Shown: positions 48,343 to 58,362 of the stretch, piece by piece | Position numbering within the stretch: position 1 is the first letter of the stretch | Layout: each line of letters opens with the position of its first letter | Origin: Beijerinckiaceae bacterium | Lineage (GTDB): Bacteria; Pseudomonadota; Alphaproteobacteria; Rhizobiales; Beijerinckiaceae | Direction of reading: 5' to 3' | Length of the DNA stretch: 64,000 bases | NCBI GenBank assembly: GCA_947452005.1 | Contig: CANGBC010000005.1 | Location: forward strand, 62,001 to 126,000 | Translations under genes and position numbers: made by a program | The notes under the pieces: generated by a model | What the model was told of the DNA's origin: nothing | The model's database searches: none | The model's input: only the letters and a program-made list of their open reading frames with translations

Positions 48343-50136
48343 ATGGCAGCAACAGTCGCACTTGAACCCTTTCGGGAATCGCTGGTCTTTCTTGGAACCG
48401 CTGCGATTGTTGTGCCGCTGTTCCGGCGCCTCAAAATTTCGCCCGTCATCGGCTTTCTTGGTGCGGGCATTTTGCTCGGGCCTGCGGCTCTGGGACGGTT
48501 TGGCGATCTCTCCCCTATTCTGAAAGCGCTGACGTTTTCTGAAGTCGACGAAATGAAGCTCTTTGCAGAGCTTGGTGTTGTCTTTCTTCTGTTCATGATC
48601 GGGCTCGAATTGTCCTTCGAGCGCCTCAACCGCATGCGCAAACTGGTTTTTGGGCTTGGGGCCCTGCAGGTCGCGCTGTGTGGTTTTGTGCTGGCGATTC
48701 TGGCCTTGCTGATGGGCGAAACCATGGCATCCGCCAGCGTGATTGGCGGCGCGCTCGCTTTATCATCGACGGCCATCGTCATCCCTGTTCTGCTGGAGCG
48801 CAAACGGTTGCGCGTGGCGGCAGGCCGCGCATCATTTTCGATCCTGCTGTTTCAGGATCTGATGATCGCGCCTTTGCTCTTTATGGTTGCCATGTTGAGC
48901 CTGGGCAGCGTTTCAGGTTTTGGTGCAGGGGCGCTTTATGCGCTCGTCCCTGCCATTCTTGGACTTGTGCTGATTGTTGGCATTGGCCGCCTCTTTTTGC
49001 GCCCCCTGTTCCGGCAAGTGGCCTATGCACGTTCCCCGGAATTTTTCATGGCCGCTTGTCTGCTGGTTGTGATTGGCACGAGCGTGCTGGCAGCTGCCAG
49101 CGGCTTGCCGATGACGCTGGGCGCATTCATGGCCGGGCTGTTGCTCGCTGAAACGGAATATCGCCGCCAAATTGAAGTGACGATTGAGCCATTCAAAGGC
49201 CTGCTGCTTGGCCTCTTCTTTGTCTCAATAGGCGCGGGTCTCGATGTGACACGTATCCTGCAAAGTCCGCTGCTTCTTGTTGGTTTGACGATCGGTCTAG
49301 TTTTTATCAAGGCGGTCCTGATTTACCTGGCCGGACGGATTGCAGGCGTATCAAGTGACGTGGCGCGCGAGAGCGCACTGGTTCTTGCACCAGGCGGTGA
49401 ATTTGCTTTCGTCATGTTGGGCGCAGCCATGGCTGGCGGAATCGTATCTGCGGCGACGGGTGGCGATCTGATGATCGCGGTCACGCTGTCGATGTTGCTG
49501 ATCCCCAGTCTGGCAAGCGCTGCTATGCGCGTGGTCAAGTCTAATCCTGATGCGGATATTTACGGCCTGCGCGATTTGGCGCCCCCGCCCGACGATGGCG
49601 ACGCGCCGGTTTTGATTGCGGGCTATGGGCGTGTTGGCAAACTGGTCAGTGAATTGCTCGTGCGCCACAAGATTCCCTTCATCGCAGTAGATGGCAATGC
49701 AAAACTGGTAGCTGGCGAGCGTGAGAGCGGCACGCCCATCTATTGGGGCAATGCCAGCGATCCGGAATTATTGCGTCGTTGCGGCATTGCGCGGGCACGC
49801 GGAATTGTGGTGACGATGGATATTCCGCAAGCGGTGGAACGCGTGGTGGCAGCAGCACGCAGCGAGCGCAAGGATATGGTGATTGTCGCGCGTGCGCGCG
49901 ACGCCGAACATGCGCATCATCTCTATACACTGGGCGCCAGCGACGCGATCCCTGAGACCATCGAAGCCAGCCTGCAGCTCTCGGAAAGCCTGCTCGTCGA
50001 CATTGGCGTGCCGATGGGATTGGTGATCGCGTCCATTCATGAAAAGCGCGATGAATTCCGCAAAATCTTGCAGGAAGGAAATGAAAACGCGCGCCCGAGG
50101 CGCGCGATCAGGTCGTCAACCCGCGCTGGCTCGTGA
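48343..50136 (+). CDS. CPA2 cation/proton antiporter with TrkA-N domain (KefB/KefC-like)
   Basis: TM Na/H exchanger region (GFLGAGILLGPAALGRFGDLSPI) plus C-terminal APVLIAGYGRVGKLVSELLVRHKIPFIAVDGN Rossmann (TrkA-N). Confidence 0.9.
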   Translation: MAATVALEPFRESLVFLGTAAIVVPLFRRLKISPVIGFLGAGILLGPAALGRFGDLSPILKALTFSEVDEMKLFAELGVVFLLFMIGLELSFERLNRMRKLVFGLGALQVALCGFVLAILALLMGETMASASVIGGALALSSTAIVIPVLLERKRLRVAAGRASFSILLFQDLMIAPLLFMVAMLSLGSVSGFGAGALYALVPAILGLVLIVGIGRLFLRPLFRQVAYARSPEFFMAACLLVVIGTSVLAAASGLPMTLGAFMAGLLLAETEYRRQIEVTIEPFKGLLLGLFFVSIGAGLDVTRILQSPLLLVGLTIGLVFIKAVLIYLAGRIAGVSSDVARESALVLAPGGEFAFVMLGAAMAGGIVSAATGGDLMIAVTLSMLLIPSLASAAMRVVKSNPDADIYGLRDLAPPPDDGDAPVLIAGYGRVGKLVSELLVRHKIPFIAVDGNAKLVAGERESGTPIYWGNASDPELLRRCGIARARGIVVTMDIPQAVERVVAAARSERKDMVIVARARDAEHAHHLYTLGASDAIPETIEASLQLSESLLVDIGVPMGLVIASIHEKRDEFRKILQEGNENARPRRAIRSSTRAGS

Positions 50137-50164
50137 CCAACGCGGGCATAGGCGAGACAAGTGC

Positions 50165-51193
50165 TTACTTGCCTTCTTCCGGATAGGCCTTGCGGACTTT
50201 TTCCAACAGCTCCGGCGTGATGTTGGCGACATCCTGCACGAGCTTTTGCACGTCCTCACCCTTCATCGGGTCAAGACCCATGGACAGGCGTTCCAGATCA
50301 GCTGCAAAAGCCTTGTCCTGCATGGTCGCATCAAAGGAGCGGCGCAGAGCCTCGACGCGATCATTGGGTGTCTTGGGCGTCGTGAAATAGGAAATGCCGA
50401 TATCAGACGCCGACATGATGGCGGTCAGGATCTGCTTTTTTTCCTGCGTGTCGGCGGTCTCAATGGCGGTGGGCACATTGGGCAATTCCGGCAAACGCTT
50501 CAGACCAAATTGCGACAGCACATTGATGCTGCCATCCTTGAACCAAGATGGCTTGGCGGCGCGCACCGCTTCATAGGCCGTGGAATGTCCTTCGACTTCG
50601 CCGCGCTCAACTGCAAACATGGCTTCGTTTGAGCCCTTATAGCCCATGACCAGCTTGAACTTGGTGCCCAGCACATTGTTGAGCACGAGCGGATAAATCG
50701 ACACTGTGGAGCCCGCACCCGTGCCACCCAAAGTGGCTTCACGCTTCATTGCATCTTCGAGTGTTTTCACAGGCGAGTTTTTGGTGGTGAAAACAATATT
50801 GACGAGCGGGCTGACGCGACCGACCCAAGCGAGCTCGGCGGTCTTGAAGCGCACGCCATTGGTGCCAAGCCTTTCATCCAGCGCAATGGTCGGCGCGCCA
50901 AGGCCGATCACGGTGCCGTCTTTCGGCGAGCTTGTGAAAATCTGGTTCACGGCCAGGAAGGACCCGGCACCAGGCATATTGCGCACAACCACCGAAGGAT
51001 TGCCGGGAATATGCTTGCCCATGTGCTGCGCAATCATGCGCGAATAGGTGTCGTTGCTGCCGCCCGTCGCATAACCGATCAGAAATTCGACGGTCTTGCC
51101 TTTGTAAAATTCTGCGGGGGCCTGTGCTTGAGCCGGGCCTGCAAGAAGCAGCGCGCCGAGTGCGCCTGCAGTGACATTGGTGATCGCGTGCAT
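50165..51193 (-). CDS. Bug/TctC-family substrate-binding protein
   Basis: AEFYKGKTVEFLIGYATGGSNDTYSRMIAQHMGKHIPGNPSVVVRNMPGAGSFLAVNQIF; signal peptide; no tctAB adjacent. Confidence 0.88.
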   Translation of the reverse strand: MHAITNVTAGALGALLLAGPAQAQAPAEFYKGKTVEFLIGYATGGSNDTYSRMIAQHMGKHIPGNPSVVVRNMPGAGSFLAVNQIFTSSPKDGTVIGLGAPTIALDERLGTNGVRFKTAELAWVGRVSPLVNIVFTTKNSPVKTLEDAMKREATLGGTGAGSTVSIYPLVLNNVLGTKFKLVMGYKGSNEAMFAVERGEVEGHSTAYEAVRAAKPSWFKDGSINVLSQFGLKRLPELPNVPTAIETADTQEKKQILTAIMSASDIGISYFTTPKTPNDRVEALRRSFDATMQDKAFAADLERLSMGLDPMKGEDVQKLVQDVANITPELLEKVRKAYPEEGK

Positions 51194-51336
51194 CAAATCC
51201 TCCCAAGCCGCCGAGCCTTTATGGCATGAGCTTGCCTATGACTTCCGGATAATCCATCCGGGGACCGGAATCTACCCCGTGAACAAGGGGTTGGCCTTGT
51301 GTCTTGCGCGCGCGCTGCGCCGGGCCCATGTTGGCA

Positions 51337-52425
51337 ACCATGGCAATCAACACTGGACAACCGAATTTCGATGCGGGCGGGCTTTTGGGCCTGAACACGC
51401 GCTCACGCGAGATCTTCCGCTCGATTGTGGATTCCTATCTGGCGACGGGCGAGCCAGTGGGGTCTCGCCACCTCTCGCGCCTGCTGCCCATCACCCTGTC
51501 ACCCGCCTCCATCCGCAATGTCATGCAGGATCTGGAGGAGCTGGGCCTTGTCTATGCGCCTCATACATCGGCTGGTCGCCTGCCGACCGAAACGGGCTTG
51601 CGCTTCTTCGTCGATGCCATGCTGGAATTTGGCGCACCCTCGGATGAGGAACGCCGCAAGATCGAAGCCGAGGTCAAAGCCGCCTCGCAGGACCGCACCA
51701 TCGAAGGCGTGCTGACGGAGGCCTCAAGCCTGCTCTCTGGCCTCACCCGTGGCGCGGGCGTGGTGCTGACGACCAAAGACAATATCCGCCTGAAGCACAT
51801 TGAATTCGTGCGCCTCGACACGGGCCGCGCTCTGGCCGTGCTCGTCTCCGAAGATGGCGCGGTGGAGAACCGCATCCTGCAGGTGCCACATGATTTGCCA
51901 GCCAGCGCATTGATTGAAGCGGGCAATTATCTCAATGCACGGCTGCGCGGACGCACGCTGGCCGATGTCCGCACCGAGATCGAATCTGCACGCCATTCCG
52001 CACAGTCCGAACTTCATGAGCTGACAGCGAGGCTGGTGGAATCGGGCTTGGCCAGCTGGGCGGGCCTGGGCGAGAGCCAGCAATTGATCGTGCGCGGCCA
52101 GGCCAATTTGCTGGAAGACCTGAAAGCGACCGAGGATCTGGAGCGCATCCGCCTGCTGTTTGCCGATCTGGAGACCAAAAAAGACGTGATCGACCTGCTG
52201 TCGCGCGCTGAAACGGGCGAGGGTGTGCGTATTTTCATTGGCTCGGAGAATAAATTGTTCTCGCTGTCGGGCTCTTCCATGATCGCCGCCCCCTTCCGCG
52301 ACAGCTCCCAGCGCATTGTCGGCGTTTTGGGGGTCATCGGCCCGACCCGGCTGAATTATGCCCGCATCGTGCCCATGGTCGATTACACGGCCAAAGTCGT
52401 CGGCCGCCTGATGCAGGGGCGATGA
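51337..52425 (+). CDS. hrcA: Heat-inducible transcription repressor HrcA
   Basis: [75 protein letters not shown]. Exact start uncertain (51304/51337/51340). Confidence 0.96.
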   Translation, partial: TMAINTGQPNFDAGGLLGLNTRSREIFRSIVDSYLATGEPVGSRHLSRLLPITLSPASIRNVMQDLEELGLVYAPHTSAGRLPTETGLRFFVDAMLEFGAPSDEERRKIEAEVKAASQDRTIEGVLTEASSLLSGLTRGAGVVLTTKDNIRLKHIEFVRLDTGRALAVLVSEDGAVENRILQVPHDLPASALIEAGNYLNARLRGRTLADVRTEIESARHSAQSELHELTARLVESGLASWAGLGESQQLIVRGQANLLEDLKATEDLERIRLLFADLETKKDVIDLLSRAETGEGVRIFIGSENKLFSLSGSSMIAAPFRDSSQRIVGVLGVIGPTRLNYARIVPMVDYTAKVVGRLMQGR

Positions 52426-52454
52426 ATTTTATTTTTTGATTGATTTTGTAGTCT

Positions 52455-52778
52455 ATGGGATACAGAATTTTTGAGATTGAGCAGACTGAGCCGTTCCGGC
52501 GATGGCTCAAGGATTTGCGCGACCAAAATGCCTATACGCGGATTCGCATGCAGATCGGCCGTCTCCAACACGGGCAGTTCGGGGATGTCAGGCCCGTTGG
52601 CGAAGGCGTTTCTGAAGTGCGGATGCATTTTGGGCCGGGCTACAGGATCTATTTTTATCGCCGAGGCGAAAAGATCATCATGTTGCTGGCGGGTGGAGAC
52701 AAAAGCTCTCAGGCCACCGACATCAGACAGGCGATCACATTAAAGAAAGAAATCGAGAGGTCTCGAGATGAGCGTTAA
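52455..52778 (+). CDS. RelE/ParE-superfamily toxin (HI1419-type addiction module killer)
   Basis: FEIEQTEPFRRWLKDLRDQNAYTRIRMQIGRLQHGQFGDVRPVGEGVSEVRMHFGPGYRIYFYRRGEKIIMLLAGGDKSSQATDIRQAI. Confidence 0.9.
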   Translation: MGYRIFEIEQTEPFRRWLKDLRDQNAYTRIRMQIGRLQHGQFGDVRPVGEGVSEVRMHFGPGYRIYFYRRGEKIIMLLAGGDKSSQATDIRQAITLKKEIERSRDER

Positions 52779-53082
52779 AATCACCAAATGGGATCTCGCC
52801 GCGACCTTCCGTGACACCGCCGATATGAGCCATTACCTCGACACCGTTTTGGCCGAGGCCGCTGAAACAGGCGACTACACGCTGCTACCCGACGCCCTTG
52901 GAGCCATCGCTCGCGCCAAAGGCATGACGGATATCGCCCGTGAGACCGGCCTTTCGCGGGAGAGCCTCTACAAGGCCCTCTCGGACGAGGGCAACCCGAG
53001 CTTTGCCACGGTGATGAAGGTTCTCAACGCACTGTCCATCGAGCTTCACGCCAAGGTCAAGGACGACCCCGAAGCCGCCTAA
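52768..53082 (+). CDS. HTH antitoxin (HI1420-type addiction module antidote)
   Basis: ATFRDTADMSHYLDTVLAEAAETGDYTLLPDALGAIARAKGMTDIARETGLSRESLYKALSDEGNPSFATVMKVLNAL; overlaps the toxin stop by 11 nt. Confidence 0.92.
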   Translation: MSVKITKWDLAATFRDTADMSHYLDTVLAEAAETGDYTLLPDALGAIARAKGMTDIARETGLSRESLYKALSDEGNPSFATVMKVLNALSIELHAKVKDDPEAA

Positions 53083-53151
53083 AGCCGCGCCCAGCGCGAA
53101 AGCCCCGGACGAGCCTTGGAAATCAGGCCCGCGCCTGCTATCCCCATCCCC

Positions 53152-54957
53152 ATGACCACCCATTCGATCGACAACATCCGCAATTTCTCCATCGTCGCCC
53201 ACATCGACCACGGCAAGTCCACCCTTGCCGACCGGCTGATCCAGACGACTGGCACGCTCGCTGAGCGCGACATGGTCGAGCAAGTGCTCGATTCCATGGA
53301 TATCGAGCGTGAGCGCGGCATCACGATCAAAGCCCAGACTGTGCGCCTCGAATATAAGGCGCTGGACGGCAAGACCTACATTCTCAACCTCATGGACACG
53401 CCCGGCCACGTCGACTTCGCCTACGAAGTCTCACGCTCGCTGGCGGCCTGCGAAGGATCGCTGCTGGTGGTTGACGCCTCGCAAGGTGTCGAAGCCCAGA
53501 CGCTCGCCAATGTCTATCACGCGCTCGACGCGGGACATGAGATCGTGCCGGTGCTCAACAAGATCGATCTGCCCGCCGCAGAGCCTGATCGCATCAAGCA
53601 ACAAATCGAAGAAGTCATCGGCCTTGATGCCTCGCAGGCTGTGCCGATTTCGGCCAAGACCGGCATCGGCATTGACCTTGTGCTTGAGGCCATTGTGCAA
53701 CGTCTGCCAGCACCCAAGGGTGACGAGACGGCGCCGTTGAAAGCCCTGCTGGTTGATTCCTATTACGATGCTTATCTGGGCGTCGTCGTCATTGTGCGCA
53801 TCATCGATGGCACTTTGAAGAAGGGCCAGAAAATCAAGATGATGGCGGCCGATGCGCATTATTCGGTCGACAAGATCGGCGTCTTCCGCCCCAAAATGCA
53901 AGATGTCACCGAGCTTGGCCCGGGCGAAGTCGGCTTCATCACCGCGCAAATCAAGCAGGTCGCTGACACGCGCGTGGGCGATACGATTACAGACGAGAAG
54001 AAAGCCTGCACAGAAGCCCTGCCAGGCTTTAAGCCGGCGCAGCCGGTTGTGTTCTGCGGTCTCTTCCCTGTTGATGCAGCGGATTTCGATGATCTGCGCG
54101 CGGCCATGGGCAAGTTGCGCCTCAATGATGCGAGCTTCTCCTATGAAATGGAAAGCTCTGCAGCGCTGGGCTTTGGTTTCCGCTGCGGCTTCTTGGGCCT
54201 TCTGCATCTGGAAATCATTCAGGAGCGTTTGCAGCGCGAGTTTAACCTCGACCTGATCGCCACTGCGCCATCTGTGATTTACAAAATCGCACTGACCGAT
54301 GGCACCGACATTGAGCTGCATAATCCGGCTGACATGCCAGATGTGATGAAAATTGCCGCGATCAACGAGCCTTGGATCCGCGCGACTATTCTCACGCCCG
54401 ATGATTATCTGGGTTCCGTTTTGAAGCTCTGTCAGGACCGTCGCGGGGCGCAAATTGATTTGAACTATGTCGGCAAGCGCGCCATGGTCACCTATGACCT
54501 GCCGCTGAACGAAGTCGTCTTCGACTTCTATGATCGCCTGAAGTCGATCTCCAAAGGCTATGCGAGCTTCGACTATAACATCAGCGATTATCGCGAAGGC
54601 GATCTCGTGAAAATGTCGATCCTCGTCAATGCTGAGCCAGTCGATGCGCTGTCGATGCTGGTCCATCGCACGCGCGCCGAAAACCGTGGCCGCGCCATGG
54701 TTGAAAAGCTGAAAGACCTCATCCCGCCGCACATGTTCCAGATTCCGATCCAGGCGGCGATTGGCGGCAAGATCATCGCGCGTGAAACCGTGCGCGCCTT
54801 GCGCAAGGACGTGACCGCCAAGTGCTACGGCGGCGACGCCTCGCGCAAGCGCAAGCTGCTCGACAAGCAAAAAGAGGGCAAAAAGCGCATGCGCCAATTC
54901 GGCAAGGTGGAGATTCCGCAGGAAGCCTTCATCGCCGCACTGAAGATGGACAGCTGA
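53152..54957 (+). CDS. lepA: Translation elongation factor 4 (LepA)
   Basis: [59 protein letters not shown]-terminal [39 protein letters not shown]. Confidence 0.99.
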   Translation: MTTHSIDNIRNFSIVAHIDHGKSTLADRLIQTTGTLAERDMVEQVLDSMDIERERGITIKAQTVRLEYKALDGKTYILNLMDTPGHVDFAYEVSRSLAACEGSLLVVDASQGVEAQTLANVYHALDAGHEIVPVLNKIDLPAAEPDRIKQQIEEVIGLDASQAVPISAKTGIGIDLVLEAIVQRLPAPKGDETAPLKALLVDSYYDAYLGVVVIVRIIDGTLKKGQKIKMMAADAHYSVDKIGVFRPKMQDVTELGPGEVGFITAQIKQVADTRVGDTITDEKKACTEALPGFKPAQPVVFCGLFPVDAADFDDLRAAMGKLRLNDASFSYEMESSAALGFGFRCGFLGLLHLEIIQERLQREFNLDLIATAPSVIYKIALTDGTDIELHNPADMPDVMKIAAINEPWIRATILTPDDYLGSVLKLCQDRRGAQIDLNYVGKRAMVTYDLPLNEVVFDFYDRLKSISKGYASFDYNISDYREGDLVKMSILVNAEPVDALSMLVHRTRAENRGRAMVEKLKDLIPPHMFQIPIQAAIGGKIIARETVRALRKDVTAKCYGGDASRKRKLLDKQKEGKKRMRQFGKVEIPQEAFIAALKMDS

Positions 54958-55065
54958 GCACCGCGCCTCCCTGCGATAGCGAAAACGTCAGGCTCGACCA
55001 TCTGTTCGCCGGGCCAAGTTCATGGCATGCTGGGCTTCATAAATGAATTTTCGAGGCTCGCCCCG

Positions 55066-55899
55066 ATGAAAAATATTCTGGTTCCGGTCGAAACGCATTC
55101 AGCCATAGACTCCGTTCTGCAGACAGCTTTGCTGGCGGCGCGGCGCTTCGATTCCTATGTCGAGGGCATGCCGCTGGGGCCTGACCTGCCTGATCTGGTT
55201 GCCTTTGACATGCCGGTGAGTTGGAGCATGGCAGACCAGAACACCTGGAAAGAAATGGCGGACGAAGGCCATGAGCGCTTTGCCAGCTTGATGCGCGCCG
55301 CAGGCCTTGTGGAGCGCGGCCAAGTCCATCAACAGCCCTCCTTCGGCTGGACGGGCGAGAGCGCCTTTGGCGAAAGCCAGATTGGCTCTTATGCACGCAT
55401 CTTCGATTGTTCGGTGCTCGGTCGCCCCGGTGCCGAGCGCGGTGATCCGCGTATGGCAACGGCCGAGACGGTTTTGTTTGAAAGCGGCAAGCCGATCATT
55501 CTAGCCCCGCCCAAAGTGCCTGAGAAAATGGGTGAGACCGTCGTCATCGCCTGGAACAACAGCGTCGAGACCGCGCGCGCCAGCGCCATGGCCATGCCCT
55601 TCCTGAAGGCGGCGCAAAAAGTCATCGTCATGACGGTTGAAGAATTCCGCTCGGAAGGCCCAGCTGGCGATCTCTATGCCGAAATGCTGCGCGGCCATGG
55701 CGTGAATGCGGAATTTATTCTGCGTAATGCCAAGCACCGCAACAGTGGCGAAGCGGTCTTGCGTGGTGCCGAGGCCTTGGGCGCGGATTTGCTGATCAAA
55801 GGCGCTTACACGCAAAGCCGCCTGCGCCAGATGTTCTTTGGCGGCGCCACCAGCCACATCATGAACTTCGCCGAAATGCCGGTTTTGATGACGAGCTAA
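55066..55899 (+). CDS. Universal stress protein UspA-like
   Basis: MKNILVPVETHSAIDSVLQTALLAARRFDSYVEGM ... GADLLIKGAYTQSRLRQMFFGGATSHIMNFAEMPVLM. Confidence 0.85.
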   Translation: MKNILVPVETHSAIDSVLQTALLAARRFDSYVEGMPLGPDLPDLVAFDMPVSWSMADQNTWKEMADEGHERFASLMRAAGLVERGQVHQQPSFGWTGESAFGESQIGSYARIFDCSVLGRPGAERGDPRMATAETVLFESGKPIILAPPKVPEKMGETVVIAWNNSVETARASAMAMPFLKAAQKVIVMTVEEFRSEGPAGDLYAEMLRGHGVNAEFILRNAKHRNSGEAVLRGAEALGADLLIKGAYTQSRLRQMFFGGATSHIMNFAEMPVLMTS

Positions 55900-55902
55900 A
55901 GC

Positions 55903-57408
55903 TCAGACGCGGCGCATCGGATTGGTCCAAGCCAGGAGCGATCCGACCGTCGTTATGCCAGACAAGGTCAGGAATGCCACGCGAAATGCTGACGCCACTT
56001 CGTCGGTGACAGCCAGTCTGCGCGCAGGCGAGAGATCAGCCAGCGCCGCATGGGCATCTTGCAAAATTGCCCCAAACAATTTGGCTGCTTCCGGATCGCG
56101 TGTGGCCAATGTGGCAAACAGGATCGTGCTGATCGTCGCTGTACCCAGTGAGGCCCCAATTGAGCGTGACAGCTGCACAGAGCTAGAAGCCTGACCCAAT
56201 TGTTTTGGGCCTGCCGCTGTTTGCACGGTTACCTGCGCCACACCCATGACTGAGCCCATGGTGAAACAGTTGAACCAGAGCAAGAAGGCCAGCTGCACAG
56301 TCGAAAAACTCTGTCCGTAAAGAGCAAACACCACGAGACTCATGCTGGTAAACATCAGCGATATAGATGGAACAACCATGGTTTTGCCGGTGCGCGTGAC
56401 AATGCGCCCCGTCACAATGGAACCAGACCCCACGCCCGCAGTAATCGCCAACAGCACCGTCGAAATATCGCCTGCCGTGGCTTGATGCACAGCACGCAGA
56501 TACAACGGCATGAAAGCCACCAGCGACACAAGTGTTGCGCCGTGACATGCCGCCATGAGATCAGCGCGCCAAATAGCGGCCTGACGCAACAGGCGCACAG
56601 GCAATAGTGGCGAGGGTGTTGAAAATTCACGCCGCATCAGAAGCGCAAACGACACAACAGCCACCACCAGAAGCGTGATGATGAGTGGTCGACGCGCGAC
56701 ATCAAAGGCGCGCACCTGATCCATGGCCAATAGAATCGGCACAACGACACCGGTGAAGAAAATCAGGCCCGGAAAATCAAACTGCCATCCCGCCTGATGA
56801 TTGCCCGGGCGTGGCTTCAGCCGCAGCGTCAGTGCAAAAGCGATGATGGCTGTTGGCACGTGCAAAAGAAAAACGGCGCGCCAGCCGAACAGATCGGTCA
56901 TGAAGGCCCCTGCAATCGGACCGAAGGCCGAGGCTGTCACGGCAATGCCTGCAAGATAGCCTTGAAATTGTCCGCGCTGGCGCGGTGGCACAGCTTCGCC
57001 GATCAAGGCCTGCGAGAGCACCATCAAGCCGCCGCCACCCAAACCCTGCAAAAAGCGTGTGCCTGCCAGAATCCAGATGCTGGGTGCCAATGTGCAGCCA
57101 ATGCAGGCACAAATATAAATACCCAATGCGATGAACATGAAACGGCGGCGCCCATAAATGTCGCCGAGATAGCCATAGACGGGAGCGGCCAGCGTGACCG
57201 CGATCAAATAGCCAATGACCGCCCATGAGACGCGCTCAACCTCGCCCAAGGCCGCCGCAATGGAGGGCAGTGCACTGGCCACAATGGTCTGATCGCTCAT
57301 GGCGATGAACATCGGCAGCATGATCGAGGGGAAGACCGTGAAGAACAGCTGACGGGTGCTGAGCTTGGCCTCAGGAGGCGCGGCGGAAGAATCGGTGCCG
57401 CTGGTCAA
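55903..57408 (-). CDS. MFS transporter, DHA2 (EmrB/QacA) family
   Basis: MSDQTIVASALPSIAAALGEVERVSWAVIGYLIAVTLAAPVYGYLGDIYGRRRFMFIALGIYICACIGC; multiple TM segments. Confidence 0.9.
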   Translation of the reverse strand: MTSGTDSSAAPPEAKLSTRQLFFTVFPSIMLPMFIAMSDQTIVASALPSIAAALGEVERVSWAVIGYLIAVTLAAPVYGYLGDIYGRRRFMFIALGIYICACIGCTLAPSIWILAGTRFLQGLGGGGLMVLSQALIGEAVPPRQRGQFQGYLAGIAVTASAFGPIAGAFMTDLFGWRAVFLLHVPTAIIAFALTLRLKPRPGNHQAGWQFDFPGLIFFTGVVVPILLAMDQVRAFDVARRPLIITLLVVAVVSFALLMRREFSTPSPLLPVRLLRQAAIWRADLMAACHGATLVSLVAFMPLYLRAVHQATAGDISTVLLAITAGVGSGSIVTGRIVTRTGKTMVVPSISLMFTSMSLVVFALYGQSFSTVQLAFLLWFNCFTMGSVMGVAQVTVQTAAGPKQLGQASSSVQLSRSIGASLGTATISTILFATLATRDPEAAKLFGAILQDAHAALADLSPARRLAVTDEVASAFRVAFLTLSGITTVGSLLAWTNPMRRV

Positions 57409-57485
57409 AGTCTACCTCTTGGGTGGGGGAATCAGGGGCTCCGTGTGGAGCCTGTGCATGACATAGGGCGCAGGTCACGACACGC

Positions 57486-57545
57486 CAAGTCAATTGGCAA
57501 GTAATCGAGCAAGTGAACTGGCAAGTGAAAGGGCAAACCTGCTTG
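57486..57545. repeat. Degenerate 12-bp tandem direct repeats (consensus CAAGTgAAcgGg)
   Basis: CAAGTCAATTGG / CAAGTAATCGAG / CAAGTGAACTGG / CAAGTGAAAGGG / CAAACCTGCTTG, exact 12-nt periodicity. Confidence 0.7.
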
Positions 57546-57559
57546 CCAACCTCGACCAG

Positions 57560-57583
57560 CGCTATATCCTAGGAGATATAACG
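57560..57583 (+). promoter_or_regulatory. ModE-box-like palindrome upstream of modA
   Basis: CGCTATAT-CCTAGGAG-ATATAACG; arms 7/8 complementary, resembles the CGNTATAT-N-ATATAACG ModE operator; ends 8 bp before the modA ATG. Confidence 0.72.
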
Positions 57584-57591
57584 AGAGCCTC

Positions 57592-58362
57592 ATGATCAGC
57601 CGCCGTGCCCTTTTGACCTTTGCTGCCTGCGCGAGCCTCGCGGGCCCTGCCCGTGCGCAGGCCCGCCGCCTCACGGTCTTTGCCGCCGCGAGCCTGAAAG
57701 AGGCCCTGGAGGCCATAGCGGTCGCTTATGGGGCCAGCGGCAAGCCTGAGCTGGTCCTTTCTTTTGCCGGCTCCAACCAGCTCGCCCGGCAGATCGAACA
57801 AGGTGCACCGGCCGACCTCTTCATCTCGGCGGATGAAGACTGGATGACCTGGCTGGCTGAGCGCAAACTCGTCGCACCCGCCAGTCGCATTGACCTTCTG
57901 AGCAATCGATTGGTGCTGGTGGCCCCTGCTGGCCATACGCCTGTCGCGATCGACGCCACGCTTGATCTGGCGGCCCTGCTGAAAGGCGGGCGTCTGGCCT
58001 TGCCTGATCCACAGGCCGTGCCTGCTGGCAAATATGCCAAAGCGGCGCTCATGCAACTTGGTCTCTTCGATTCGATCAAAGACAAAATTGCCGGCACAGA
58101 AAATGTGCGCGTCGCCTTGATGCTGGTGGCACGCGGTGAAGCACCGCTTGGCATTGTCTATGCAACCGATGCGAGGGCTGACAGCAAGGTGAGCGTGATC
58201 GGCACATTTCCTGCCGACACGCATCCACCCATTATTTATCCGGCTGCGCTGATCACAACTGCACGGCCAGAAGCGTCAGATTTTCTCCAATTTCTCACGA
58301 GCACCCGCGCGCAGACCATCTTCACTGCGCACGGATTTGCACCAATCATAAACGCCAAATGA
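57592..58362 (+). CDS. modA: Molybdate ABC transporter substrate-binding protein
   Basis: RRLTVFAAASLKEALEAIAVAYGASGKPELVLSFAGSNQLARQIEQGAPADLFISADEDWMTWL. Confidence 0.96.
   Translation: MISRRALLTFAACASLAGPARAQARRLTVFAAASLKEALEAIAVAYGASGKPELVLSFAGSNQLARQIEQGAPADLFISADEDWMTWLAERKLVAPASRIDLLSNRLVLVAPAGHTPVAIDATLDLAALLKGGRLALPDPQAVPAGKYAKAALMQLGLFDSIKDKIAGTENVRVALMLVARGEAPLGIVYATDARADSKVSVIGTFPADTHPPIIYPAALITTARPEASDFLQFLTSTRAQTIFTAHGFAPIINAK

Noticed and set aside
53431-54897. 488-aa minus-strand ORF opposite lepA
   Set aside because: Shadow ORF; low-complexity basic/His-rich composition typical of antisense translation; LepA on the plus strand is certain.
57486-57545. 12-bp repeats considered as a CRISPR array
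   Set aside because: Units are 12 bp, contiguous and degenerate with no spacer architecture and no cas genes nearby.
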